In this document: in pieces, positions 1 to 7,556 of the stretch | Numbering within the stretch: position 1 is the first letter of the stretch | Layout: each line of letters opens with the position of its first letter | Source: OPU3-GD-OMZ sp001901525 | Lineage (GTDB): Bacteria > Pseudomonadota > Gammaproteobacteria > Methylococcales > Methylomonadaceae | NCBI GenBank assembly: GCA_963981505.1 | Contig: CAXCEI010000024.1 | Location: 1 to 22,140, forward strand | Direction of reading: 5' to 3' | Length of the DNA stretch: 22,140 bases | Notes under the pieces: generated by a model | Database searches by the model: none | What the model was told of the DNA's origin: nothing | Seen by the model: only the letters and a program-made list of their open reading frames with translations | Program-made: the position numbers and the translations under genes

Positions 1-828
1 CCCTTGGTTTCAAGGCCATTTTTAAGTTTTTTGTTGGAGTTATTGTCGCGGGTGGGCGTTAAGCAGGTGTTTTTATGGGGGAGCCCTTCGAGTGTTACAT
101 CGATCATCAGAGCGTTACGTAGCCAGAGTCTTTCAGGTATCAAGTTAAGACCTTTTTATTACCCTGATATCACTAGCAATGAGCCCGTTAGTGTTTTCCG
201 ATCAGATGTGTTTTACGATTTGAGTGTTCAAAAGTTAATGTTAGATCATCAGGGAAATGGCAAAAATAAGGTTCATTATTTTGAGAGTCAGGCTGTTTTT
301 TATCAGGCTAATAATAAGGATGCTTGTTTGGATGTGTTACATAATAACCCGTCCATACAAAACTGGAGTCGTGAGATGATAACTTTAGGGCAGGTGAATT
401 TATTAGATTCACCCAAGGTTTTTTTTGAATTATCAATGCGGCTGCTTAATAATAAATTAACGCATTTTACTGTCGATTATTTTCAGCAAGGTAATCATTT
501 GGTAAAAGGGATAAATGTGGCGGTTAAAAAAAATAGTCTGAATCAACGAATGGCTTATCTGGGCGATAATACATCAATTCATAGTGGTTCTCAATTGCGC
601 GGAGATGTCATCCTCAGTCAAGATGTCTTGATTGATAAGAATACGACCGTCGAGGATTCAATTATTTTTCCTAATACCTATTTAGGCCGGAATCTAATGA
701 TTAAAAAGGCTATTGTTTTAAATAATAAAGTGTTATTTCTTGATCAAGATGAACTTATTGATTTTTCTGATAATGCTATGATCAGTCCACTCCGGAAGAA
801 AACGAAGCGGACAGTTTTTGGGATTTAA
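1..828 (+). CDS. Sugar nucleotidyltransferase-like protein, 5' end outside window
   Basis: The frame is open from the first base and ends with TAA at 826-828, giving about 275 residues. The first visible residues read PLVSRPFLSFLLELLSRVGV, which resembles the stretch after the nucleotide-binding loop of NDP-sugar pyrophosphorylases (pattern PLxxRPxLxxLLxxLxxxGV). The true start is therefore upstream of the window, and the TTG at position 4 is not a credible start. Residues about 190-255 (HSGSQLRGDVILSQDVLI and onward) look like left-handed beta-helix hexapeptide repeats, the usual C-terminal domain of mannose-1-phosphate guanylyltransferase-like proteins. The middle part is poorly conserved to my eye, so it could be a divergent or non-catalytic member. 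It likely belongs to a surface-polysaccharide locus to the left. The coding call is firm; the substrate is unknown. Confidence 0.72.
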   Translation, partial: PLVSRPFLSFLLELLSRVGVKQVFLWGSPSSVTSIIRALRSQSLSGIKLRPFYYPDITSNEPVSVFRSDVFYDLSVQKLMLDHQGNGKNKVHYFESQAVFYQANNKDACLDVLHNNPSIQNWSREMITLGQVNLLDSPKVFFELSMRLLNNKLTHFTVDYFQQGNHLVKGINVAVKKNSLNQRMAYLGDNTSIHSGSQLRGDVILSQDVLIDKNTTVEDSIIFPNTYLGRNLMIKKAIVLNNKVLFLDQDELIDFSDNAMISPLRKKTKRTVFGI

Positions 829-894
829 AAGTTGTGTCTTGAGGTTAAGTATTTATAGAGAGCAGAATGATGTTTTTATGCCAAAGGAATATAG

Positions 895-2313
895 ATGAAA
901 AATAAAGATGGTCCAATAGTCTTGTTGATCGAAGACAGTCCATCACTGGCGCTGATTTATAAGAATTATTTAATCGGACAAACTTGTCAGGTTGTTCATT
1001 GTGAAAATGGCAAGAGTGGTTTGGCTTTTATTGAGCAAACACCTCCGGATGTCATTTTGCTTGATTTGAATCTTCCGGATATGAGTGGGCTTGATATTTT
1101 AAAGGTTATTAACGAAAAGCACTTATCTTGTAGCGTTATTGTGGTTACTTCGAATGGGTCTGTGACCGTGGCAGTAGAAGCGATGAGTTTAGGCGCATTT
1201 GATTTCCTAGAAAAGCCCTTTGATGCTGAGCGCTTGATTGTCACTGTAGCGAATGCTTTGGAGCGGCAACGTCTAACCCATACCATAGATGTCTACAAAA
1301 ACAAATTAGGGCTTGATAGTTTTCATGGGTATTTAGGTGCATCCTTAGCTATGCAGGCTGTTTATCAAATTATTAAGAGCGCAGCAGCGAGTAAGGCCAG
1401 TGTGTTTATTGTTGGTGAGAGTGGAACCGGTAAAGAAGTTGCGGCACAAGCTATTCATCAGGAAGGCCCGCGTAGTGAACAGCCGATGATTGTTCTTAAT
1501 TGTGCAGCAATTCCGCATGAATTGATGGAGAGTGAAATTTTCGGTCATGTTAAAGGGGCTTTTACCGGCGCGATTAATAATCGTGATGGCGCGGCATCAC
1601 TGGCGGATGGTGGCATTCTTTTTCTGGATGAAATTTGTGAAATGGATTTATTGCTACAAAGTAAATTATTGCGCTTTATTCAAACAGGGACATTTCAACG
1701 CGTAGGGGGTACTAAGCTAGAGTCAGTTGATATTCGTTTTGTTTGTGCTACAAATAAAGATCCTGTGAAAGAGGTAGAGGGTGGGCGTTTTCGTGAAGAC
1801 CTTTTTTATCGGTTACATGTTATTCCGCTTGAATTACCACCGCTTAGAGAGCGTGACCAAGATATTCTATTAATTGCGAATAAATTTTTGCTTGATTTTT
1901 CGGCAGAAGAAGAAAAATTGTTTACCTGTTTTGATGAGCAAGCTAGACAATTATTATTGCATTATGCGTGGCCGGGTAATGTCAGGGAATTACAGAATGT
2001 GATTAGAAATTTGGTGGTTTTAAATGTTGGTGAGGAAGTCACAGCGGCGATGTTACCCAAAGCGTTGCAAGGGCAACATAATTCCTTTAATTCTTCTGGC
2101 GTCGAAGTGCAATTAGTGGATCAAATAGCTGAACTAAGCTCGCCTTCAGGTGTGATCCCGTTATGGTTAGTTGAAAAGAAAGCCATTGAAGCGGCCATTG
2201 TGTTTTGTGACGGCAATATTCCTAAGGCGGCGGCGCTTCTTGATGTGAGTCCTTCAACGATTTACCGAAAAAAACAAACGTGGGATGAACTGGCGGTGAC
2301 TCATAGTAAGTAG
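895..2313 (+). CDS. LuxO-like sigma-54-dependent response regulator
   Basis: A 472-residue NtrC-class regulator. Residues 8-125 are a receiver domain with acidic residues E13/D14 and phospho-acceptor D57 in VILLDLNLPD. The AAA+ domain has Walker A GESGTGKE at 174-181, the sigma-54 contact loop GAFTGA at 221-226, Walker B GGILFLDEICEM and the arginine-finger region FREDLFYRL, followed by WPGNVRELQN. A Fis-type helix-turn-helix lies near 430-465 (PKAAALLDVSPSTIYRKK). The order and many segments (VCATNKDP, FIQTGTFQRVG, AASKASVFI) match the Vibrio LuxO subfamily. Such proteins activate sigma-54 promoters when phosphorylated. An AAGGAA Shine-Dalgarno lies just upstream of the ATG. No partner kinase or sRNA gene is visible in the window. 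It follows a polysaccharide-type gene by 66 bp, so control of exopolysaccharide or biofilm genes is a reasonable inference. Confidence 0.93.
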   Translation: MKNKDGPIVLLIEDSPSLALIYKNYLIGQTCQVVHCENGKSGLAFIEQTPPDVILLDLNLPDMSGLDILKVINEKHLSCSVIVVTSNGSVTVAVEAMSLGAFDFLEKPFDAERLIVTVANALERQRLTHTIDVYKNKLGLDSFHGYLGASLAMQAVYQIIKSAAASKASVFIVGESGTGKEVAAQAIHQEGPRSEQPMIVLNCAAIPHELMESEIFGHVKGAFTGAINNRDGAASLADGGILFLDEICEMDLLLQSKLLRFIQTGTFQRVGGTKLESVDIRFVCATNKDPVKEVEGGRFREDLFYRLHVIPLELPPLRERDQDILLIANKFLLDFSAEEEKLFTCFDEQARQLLLHYAWPGNVRELQNVIRNLVVLNVGEEVTAAMLPKALQGQHNSFNSSGVEVQLVDQIAELSSPSGVIPLWLVEKKAIEAAIVFCDGNIPKAAALLDVSPSTIYRKKQTWDELAVTHSK

Positions 2314-2371
2314 CAGTGTCAGCAGGAGTCTACTGATGACAAGACGAACTAATATTCTGTCTTAAATAGCG

Positions 2372-2377
2372 TATAAT
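2372..2377 (+). promoter_or_regulatory. Candidate -10 box upstream of ycaR-kdsB
   Basis: A perfect TATAAT lies 26 bases before the ycaR start codon, in an AT-rich stretch after the end of the response regulator. No good -35 hexamer is seen at 16-18 bp upstream (ctaata is the best aligned), so this is a tentative promoter based mainly on the -10 match. Confidence 0.35.
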
Positions 2378-2380
2378 TTA

Positions 2381-2398
2381 TTCCTTTTTCTTAAGGAA
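2381..2398 (+). promoter_or_regulatory. Hairpin covering the ycaR Shine-Dalgarno
   Basis: TTCCTT at 2381-2386 is the perfect complement of AAGGAA at 2393-2398, with a 6-base pyrimidine loop. AAGGAA is the ribosome binding site of ycaR, 5 bases before its ATG. The stem is short and AT-rich, so it would be only marginally stable. Confidence 0.3.
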
Positions 2399-2403
2399 AG
2401 AAT

Positions 2404-2592
2404 ATGGACAGTAAATTACTTGAGATATTGGCCTGCCCGTTGTGTAAAAGTTCTTTGCGTTATAACAAGGAAGCACAAGAATTAATTTGTAAGGCGGATC
2501 GTTTAGCTTTTCCTATTCAGGATGGTATTCCAGTGATGCTGGAAGATTCAGCCAGAACTATTTCAGATGAAGAATATCAGGCGTTGTCCTGA
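2404..2592 (+). CDS. ycaR: YcaR/Trm112-family small protein
   Basis: A 62-residue protein that closely matches the YcaR pattern: MDxxLLEIxACPxC at the N-terminus, ELICKADRLAFPI in the middle and DGIPVMLEDSAR near the end. Cysteines C11 and C14 form a CPxC knuckle and C29 is the third; this Trm112-like fold often binds zinc. In enterobacteria ycaR sits directly before kdsB, and that order is kept here with 7 bp to the kdsB start. A strong AAGGAA ribosome binding site fixes the ATG at 2404. Its molecular role is not established; it may act as a small partner protein in the Kdo pathway or simply be co-transcribed. Confidence 0.93.
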   Translation: MDSKLLEILACPLCKSSLRYNKEAQELICKADRLAFPIQDGIPVMLEDSARTISDEEYQALS

Positions 2593-2599
2593 ATTTTTT

Positions 2600-3379
2600 A
2601 TGGAACTGAAGTTTAAGGTTGTTATTCCGGCGCGGTATGGCTCGACACGATTGCCAGGAAAGCCGCTGCAACTTCTTGCAGGCAAACCAATGATCAGTTA
2701 TGTTTGCGAGCAAGCTTTAAAAGCTCAGGCCGAAGAAGTCGTGGTTGCAACGGATGACCAGCGAATCTTCGACAGTGTGGCGCAAATGGGTATTGAGGTC
2801 ATGATGACCCGAGAAGATCATAATAGCGGCACTGAAAGGCTATTTGAGGTTGCAGAATCTTATGGCTGGAGTGATGAGACCATTGTTGTGAACCTTCAAG
2901 GGGATGAGCCTTTGATCCCACCGGATTTTATTCGTTTGGTGGCTGAGCAATTGGCATCTCAAACACGTGCGAGTGTTGCCACGTTAGCCGCTCCTGTAAC
3001 CCATGCAGAAGAGTTATTTAATCCCAATGCAGTCAAGGTGGTTCTTAATAAAGGAGGCTATGCCCTGTATTTTAGTCGTGCAGCCATTCCTTGGGACCGA
3101 GAAAATTTTCCTAATAATTACGATAATGGGATGTTACTGGAATCAGCTTTTAGGCATATTGGTCTTTATGCGTATTCGGTTGGTTTTTTAAGACGTTATA
3201 TGGCGTGGGATAAATCATCACTTGAAGCCATAGAAAGTTTGGAACAGTTACGTATTCTATGGCAAGGCGAGGCGATTAAGGTAGGTACGGTTGCGCAAAT
3301 GCCCGATGCGGGTGTTGATACCCTGGAGGATTTGCAAAGGGTTGAGCAACTGTTGTTGCAAGGTGGTTTTAAACAGTAA
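2600..3379 (+). CDS. kdsB: 3-deoxy-manno-octulosonate cytidylyltransferase
   Basis: A 259-residue CMP-Kdo synthetase. It activates Kdo with CTP in the cytoplasm before transfer to lipid A. The N-terminal signature PARYGSTRLPGKPL occupies residues 10-23, followed by GKPMISYV, VATDDQRI and NLQGDEPLIPP, which form the nucleotide and Mg2+ sites of the family. The length agrees with the usual 245-260. An in-frame ATG at 2567 would overlap ycaR by 26 bases and add 11 residues of no family resemblance, so the ATG at 2600 (MELKFKVVIPAR) is preferred, although its ribosome binding site is weak; translation may be coupled to ycaR, which stops 7 bp upstream. waaA, which uses the product, is at 14837-16114. 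Confidence 0.96.
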   Translation: MELKFKVVIPARYGSTRLPGKPLQLLAGKPMISYVCEQALKAQAEEVVVATDDQRIFDSVAQMGIEVMMTREDHNSGTERLFEVAESYGWSDETIVVNLQGDEPLIPPDFIRLVAEQLASQTRASVATLAAPVTHAEELFNPNAVKVVLNKGGYALYFSRAAIPWDRENFPNNYDNGMLLESAFRHIGLYAYSVGFLRRYMAWDKSSLEAIESLEQLRILWQGEAIKVGTVAQMPDAGVDTLEDLQRVEQLLLQGGFKQ

Positions 3380-3465
3380 CCAAGAGGCGTAGACTACTTA
3401 GTCAGTAGAGATAAGAAGTGTTTCTATAAGAGAGGTGCTTGTGTTGATGGTCTTAAAACAGCGTT

Positions 3466-3720
3466 ATGGTTTTTTCGTTTAAATCGTTGTTAACCTATGT
3501 CGCGAATAATCGTGGTTTTTGCTTTATTTTATTGATTTTTTTTATCGCCATTGCTGGATTGTTACGATTGCAGTTTCGGACTCAGGTTGACGATAATTGG
3601 GATCAATTCATCGTTGAACATCACTGCCAAGTCGCTAAAAGTAAAGGCGGCAATAATATCCAGAGTAGTTGGCTTTGTGATGATGGAAACGAATATTATC
3701 GCTGGCGCCAACAGCGATAA
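3466..3720 (+). CDS. Small one-pass membrane protein of unknown function
   Basis: An 84-residue protein that I do not recognise by name. Residues 18-35 form one hydrophobic helix, preceded by K6 and R16, so the C-terminal part (36-84) is probably periplasmic. That part has two cysteines, C54 (HHC) and C71 (WLCDDG), which could form a disulphide, and ends in a Tyr/Trp/Arg-rich tail (EYYRWRQQR). The pattern of Cys, about 15 residues, then W-x-C-DDG resembles small conserved gammaproteobacterial hypotheticals, from memory only. The start is uncertain: the ATG at 3466 lacks a ribosome binding site, whereas an AGAGGTG sits before an out-of-frame ATG at 3447. It is downstream of kdsB by 86 bp and convergent with proS. 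Confidence 0.6.
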   Translation: MVFSFKSLLTYVANNRGFCFILLIFFIAIAGLLRLQFRTQVDDNWDQFIVEHHCQVAKSKGGNNIQSSWLCDDGNEYYRWRQQR

Positions 3721-3747
3721 TAGTAACCTAATTATTTATCCCTCTCA

Positions 3748-3770
3748 CGTGGGTTGTTACCCAACGTTTT
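3748..3770 (+). terminator. Weak intrinsic terminator after the small membrane gene
   Basis: CGTGGGT (3748-3754), loop TGTT and ACCCAACG (3759-3766, one bulged A) form a short stem, followed by TTTT at 3767-3770. It lies between the end of the + strand unit and the end of proS. On the minus strand the stem is not followed by a T-run, so it would serve + strand transcripts only. Confidence 0.4.
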
Positions 3771-3783
3771 GTGTTGCATCCAC

Positions 3784-5505
3784 TTAATTGGGTTTGTTAC
3801 ATGCAGAAACCAGAAATGGGACAATCTCATCTAAAGTGATAAAACGGTTTTCTGAGTCAGTGCGGGCCCGATATTCAACCTGATTAGCATCGAGACTTTT
3901 ATCCCCAATCACAATGCGGTGTGGAATGCCAATCAGTTCCATGTCTGAGAACATAAAACCCGCACGTACTTTTCGGTCGTCAAACAAAACATCAATGCCG
4001 GCGGCCAGTAGCGCGTGGTAAAGTTTTTCGGCTGCTTCTTTAAGGCGCACTGATTTATGCATATTCATCGGGCATAAAGCCACTTGGAAGGGCGCTAATT
4101 GTTCAGACCAGAGTATGCCTTTATCATCGTGGGCTTGTTCAACAGCAGCAGCGACAATCCGAGAAATACCAATGCCATAACAGCCCATAGTCATGACTTG
4201 ATTTTTACCCGCTTCATTGCTAACGCTTGCTTTCATGGCTTCACTGTATTTGGTGCCCAGTTGGAAAATATGGCCGACTTCAATACCGCGTGCTAGTGTT
4301 AAAGAACCTTGTCCGTCAGGGCTGGGGTCGCCCTCAACAACCGTTCTGAGGTCTTCAATACGGTTAGGTAAGGGCAGATCACGTTCCCAGTTGACATGGC
4401 AAAAATGCTTTCCGGTTTCATTGGCACCACATACAAAGTCTGACAGTACCGTGACACTGCGGTCAGCAATGGTGAGCATATCTAGGTTAAGCGGGCCAAT
4501 AGAGCCAGGTTCGGCGCCGGTAGCCTGTTTGATTTCTTCTGCTGTGGCAAAGGTGAACGGGCTGGCAATGCCAGCAATTTTTTCTGCTTTGATAGGATTG
4601 AGTTCATGGTCGCCGCGTAAGAGTAAAGCAACCAAATTGTCGTTGTCACCTTTGACAATCAGTGTTTTTAAACATTCTTTGGGGTTGATCTCAAAGAAGG
4701 TACTGATTTCTTCAATGGTTTGTTGGTTAGGGGTATTAATTAAGCTAATTTCTGAAAATTTTGGGTTTGGGCGTGTTGATGAGGGGGCAATGGCTTCGGC
4801 CAACTCGACGTTAGCGGCAAAGTCACTTTTGGTTGAAAAGGCAATAGCGTCTTCGCCTGAATCAGCTAGTACATGAAATTCATGAGAAAGGTTACCGCCA
4901 ATGGCACCAGAGTCTGCTAGAACGGCACGAAATTTCAGGCCCAGACGGGTGAAGATATTACTGTATGCCTGATACATGCGGTCGTAGGTTTCTTGTAACG
5001 AATCATCACTCAGGTGGAAAGAGTAGGCATCTTTCATGATAAATTCACGTGAGCGCATAATGCCAAAACGGGGTCTTATTTCATCACGGAATTTGGTTTG
5101 AATTTGGTAATAAGTGATGGGGAGTTGTTTGTAACTCTTTATTTCGTTTCGCGCCAAATCAGTTATGATTTCTTCGTGTGTGGGCCCTAAGCAAAAGTCG
5201 CGTCCGTGTCGGTCTTGTAGGCGTGCAAGTTCAGGTCCGTAATGCTCCCAGCGACCTGATTCCTGCCATAATTCAGCCGGTTGTAAGGCGGGCATAAGGA
5301 CTTCAAGGGCGCCGGCTTTTTCCATTTCTTCCCGAGTGATTTGCTCTACTTTTCGCAAGACTCTGATGCCGAGCGGAAGCCATGTGTAGAGTCCGGCGGC
5401 TAATTTGCGAATGAGCCCCGCTCGAATCATGAGTTTGTGGCTCGCTATTTCAGCATCTGAGGGCGTTTCTTTAACGGTGTTTAATGGAAATTGGGAGGTG
5501 CGCAT
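3784..5505 (-). CDS. proS: Prolyl-tRNA synthetase
   Basis: A 573-residue class II synthetase of the bacterial type with the inserted cis-editing domain; it charges tRNA-Pro. The catalytic core begins MRTSQFPLNTVKETP, with motif 2 in FRDEIRPRFGIMRSREF and MKDAYSFH, and motif 3 in GCYGIGISRIVAAAVEQ. The insertion between motifs 2 and 3 (about residues 225-405) is the editing domain that clears mischarged alanine. The C-terminal anticodon-binding domain covers about 470-570 (DVLFDDRKVRAGFMFSDMELIGIPHRIVIG). Length matches E. coli ProS (572). An AGGTG-like stretch is not present in front of the ATG, so initiation looks ordinary but weak. It lies 81 bp downstream of the symporter gene in the same direction, and no clear promoter was found in the gap. 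Confidence 0.98.
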   Translation of the reverse strand: MRTSQFPLNTVKETPSDAEIASHKLMIRAGLIRKLAAGLYTWLPLGIRVLRKVEQITREEMEKAGALEVLMPALQPAELWQESGRWEHYGPELARLQDRHGRDFCLGPTHEEIITDLARNEIKSYKQLPITYYQIQTKFRDEIRPRFGIMRSREFIMKDAYSFHLSDDSLQETYDRMYQAYSNIFTRLGLKFRAVLADSGAIGGNLSHEFHVLADSGEDAIAFSTKSDFAANVELAEAIAPSSTRPNPKFSEISLINTPNQQTIEEISTFFEINPKECLKTLIVKGDNDNLVALLLRGDHELNPIKAEKIAGIASPFTFATAEEIKQATGAEPGSIGPLNLDMLTIADRSVTVLSDFVCGANETGKHFCHVNWERDLPLPNRIEDLRTVVEGDPSPDGQGSLTLARGIEVGHIFQLGTKYSEAMKASVSNEAGKNQVMTMGCYGIGISRIVAAAVEQAHDDKGILWSEQLAPFQVALCPMNMHKSVRLKEAAEKLYHALLAAGIDVLFDDRKVRAGFMFSDMELIGIPHRIVIGDKSLDANQVEYRARTDSENRFITLDEIVPFLVSACNKPN

Positions 5506-5586
5506 GTGATGTTAGTTTTAAGTGAATAAAATAAAGGGCATAGTGTACCGATTACCGGCAACAATAGTCACGGATTAATCTTTCTA

Positions 5587-6876
5587 TTAGTTGCCTTTCG
5601 GAAGAGCGGAGTCTGGAGTGTCAGTAGCATTAAAGACGGATAAATTAATTTCATCTTCGCCGCGCGCGACAATAACGGTCACCGTAGCATCGCCAGTAAC
5701 ATTGACAGCCGTACGAACCATATCTAAAAGACGATCGACACCTAGAATAAGACCTATACCTTCAACGGGTAAGCCAACTTGGTTAAAGACCATGGCAAGC
5801 ATGATAAGTCCTACGCCCGGGACGCCGGCAGTACCAATGGATGCCAGAATAGACATGGCGATAATGGTTAGGTATTGCACGAGCGAAAGGTCAATGCCGT
5901 AGACGTTGGCGATAAAAACTGTGGCAACACCTTGCATAATGGCGGTGCCATCCATATTAACTGTGGCGCCGAGTGGAACGGTAAAAGCCGCAGTTGAACG
6001 ATTAACGCCGAGTTGTTGCTCAACAGTTTTTAAGGTGACTGGAATGGTAGCGTTAGAACTGGCCGTACTAAAAGCAAAAATCTGTGCTGAGCGCATTTTT
6101 TTAAGAAAGGTCAGCGGATTAACCCGCGCAAACAGCAATAATAAGAGGCTGTAGATGCCAAGGCTATGGATCAACAGGCAACTCACAACCACAACAAAAT
6201 AACCGATCATGGGTATGATTAAACCTATACCTTGTTCAGCAAAGGTTTTACCCATCAGGCAGAATACGCCGAAAGGTGCAAACCGCATGACCAGCATGAC
6301 CACTTGCATCATGACCTCATTGAGCTTTTCTGCGCCTTGCGCTAATTGTTTGCCAATTTCACCCGTCATCAGCATGGCAATCGAAAATAAAATAACAAAA
6401 AAGATAATTTGCAGCATATTGCCTTCGGCAAAAGCCTGTATCGGGTTGCTGGGTATAATATTAATAAACACGTCAGTGAGTGGTGGTGACGGCTTGGGTG
6501 TGAATTCTGAGAGCAGTGCTGTGTTTTTCTGAAAGCCCTGCCCAGGGCTGATCAGAATAGCCATAATAAGCGCTAAGGAAACGGCGAGTCCTGTGGTTAT
6601 TAGGTATAAGCCAAAGGCTTTAAATCCGACCCGTCCCAATAAGGCAATATCTCCCATGCCACAGACGCCACAAATCAGTGAAAAAGTCACCAGTGGGACG
6701 ACTAGCATTTTAAGGGCATTGACAAACCCTGAGCCGATAATATGAAAAACGCCTTGTACAATAAATGATTTTATCCATTCATTTGTGTCAGCAAAGGTAT
6801 TGATTAAGCTACCAATAATAAGGCCTATCGCCATTGCAATAAGGATTTGTTGGGTGATCGTTGTGTTTTTATTCAT
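5587..6876 (-). CDS. Glutamate/dicarboxylate:cation symporter (DAACS family)
   Basis: A 429-residue multi-helix inner-membrane transporter of the GltP/DctA/EAAT fold. Hairpin 1 carries the SSN motif at 273-275, TM7 the NMDGT motif at 307-311 that binds Na+, and hairpin 2 the segment ASIGTAGVPGVG at 345-356. TM8 reads DRLLDMVRTAVNVTGD at 381-396: D385, R388, T389, N392 and D396 fall at the spacing of the GltPh substrate-site residues D394, R397, T398, N401 and D405. The arginine is the residue that holds a side-chain carboxylate, so an acidic substrate (glutamate, aspartate or a C4-dicarboxylate) is expected. Its start codon overlaps the mfnB stop as ATGA at 6873-6876, so translation is probably coupled to the cofactor genes. 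Confidence 0.95.
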   Translation of the reverse strand: MNKNTTITQQILIAMAIGLIIGSLINTFADTNEWIKSFIVQGVFHIIGSGFVNALKMLVVPLVTFSLICGVCGMGDIALLGRVGFKAFGLYLITTGLAVSLALIMAILISPGQGFQKNTALLSEFTPKPSPPLTDVFINIIPSNPIQAFAEGNMLQIIFFVILFSIAMLMTGEIGKQLAQGAEKLNEVMMQVVMLVMRFAPFGVFCLMGKTFAEQGIGLIIPMIGYFVVVVSCLLIHSLGIYSLLLLLFARVNPLTFLKKMRSAQIFAFSTASSNATIPVTLKTVEQQLGVNRSTAAFTVPLGATVNMDGTAIMQGVATVFIANVYGIDLSLVQYLTIIAMSILASIGTAGVPGVGLIMLAMVFNQVGLPVEGIGLILGVDRLLDMVRTAVNVTGDATVTVIVARGEDEINLSVFNATDTPDSALPKGN

Positions 6877-7556
6877 GAGTTCTTAGCAAGTTGCTCTTTT
6901 ACGGCTTTGAAGGCAAAGGGGTCGAGTTTTTCTGTACGTTGGTGAGCATGACACAGAGCGCCTCTAAACCCTAAGTAATCTGGGTTTAATCGTGTTAAAA
7001 ATGGGATGTCTGCTAGCGATAGAGAACCGGCAAGGCCACAGAATAATTGCTGTTGCCGGCATTGATTAATAAAAGACTGTAGCATTTCTTCGCTGATAAC
7101 CTGACGAAGTGAACCTGATTCCTTATCAGCCGTATCGATCATGGCACCATAAAAACCGTGTTTTTTTAGTGCGGGAATAAGAGCAAGTTCCATGGGTTGG
7201 TCGGCAAAAAATACGGCAACGAGTTTTGTGCCTTGTTGCGTGGCGGGGACTAGGCTCTGTAGGGTTGAGAGCGGGTCTCCCTGAGGGAAAAAGCCGATTT
7301 TAATGTAGTCAACACCCGTTTTAGCGATACGGTTAACCGTGGCGGTAATGGTTTCAGGTTCGAGCGGTAAGTCGCCAATGGTGGCGCTAACTGGGCGCTT
7401 GCCATTAATGCGTTTGACAATTGTGGTAATGGTTTCTGGCTCTAAGGCACCTAAGGCGCCGTTTGCAGGTTCTTTAAGATCAATAATATCCACGCCGGCA
7501 TTTAATACCCAAAGTGCCTCATCTATTGTATTAACGCTGGCCAGCATTCCGGTCAT
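6873..7556 (-). CDS. mfnB: (5-formylfuran-3-yl)methyl phosphate synthase
   Basis: A 227-residue TIM-barrel protein of the MfnB family (former DUF556). MfnB condenses two glyceraldehyde-3-phosphate molecules into the furan precursor of methanofuran; in methylotrophic bacteria the same step feeds methylofuran, the carrier of the formyltransferase/hydrolase complex. Visible signatures are MLASVNTIDEALWVLNAGVDIIDLKEP near the N-terminus, written here as ASVNT at 6-10 and DIIDLKEP at 23-30, with K28 matching the Schiff-base lysine region; DYIKIGFF around K86; and MIDTADKESGSL around D141/K145. GLAGSLSLADIP and LGFRGALC near 180-205 complete the phosphate-binding side. It overlaps the neighbouring genes by 4 bases at both ends (7553-7556 upstream, 6873-6876 downstream). 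Confidence 0.93.
   Translation of the reverse strand: MTGMLASVNTIDEALWVLNAGVDIIDLKEPANGALGALEPETITTIVKRINGKRPVSATIGDLPLEPETITATVNRIAKTGVDYIKIGFFPQGDPLSTLQSLVPATQQGTKLVAVFFADQPMELALIPALKKHGFYGAMIDTADKESGSLRQVISEEMLQSFINQCRQQQLFCGLAGSLSLADIPFLTRLNPDYLGFRGALCHAHQRTEKLDPFAFKAVKEQLAKNS

Noticed and set aside
2314..2371. Partial inverted repeats (TGTCAG...CTGATGACA and AAGAC...GTCTT) as a terminator
   Set aside because: Stems are imperfect or have long loops, and no T-run follows them.
4217..4876. A 219-codon open frame on the + strand inside proS
   Set aside because: It lies antisense to the highly conserved ProRS editing domain, has no recognisable domain and no ribosome binding site. It is a shadow of proS codon use.
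5591..6532. Several open frames on the + strand across the symporter gene
   Set aside because: All are antisense to a gene with clear DAACS motifs. Their composition is what reversed membrane-protein codons give.
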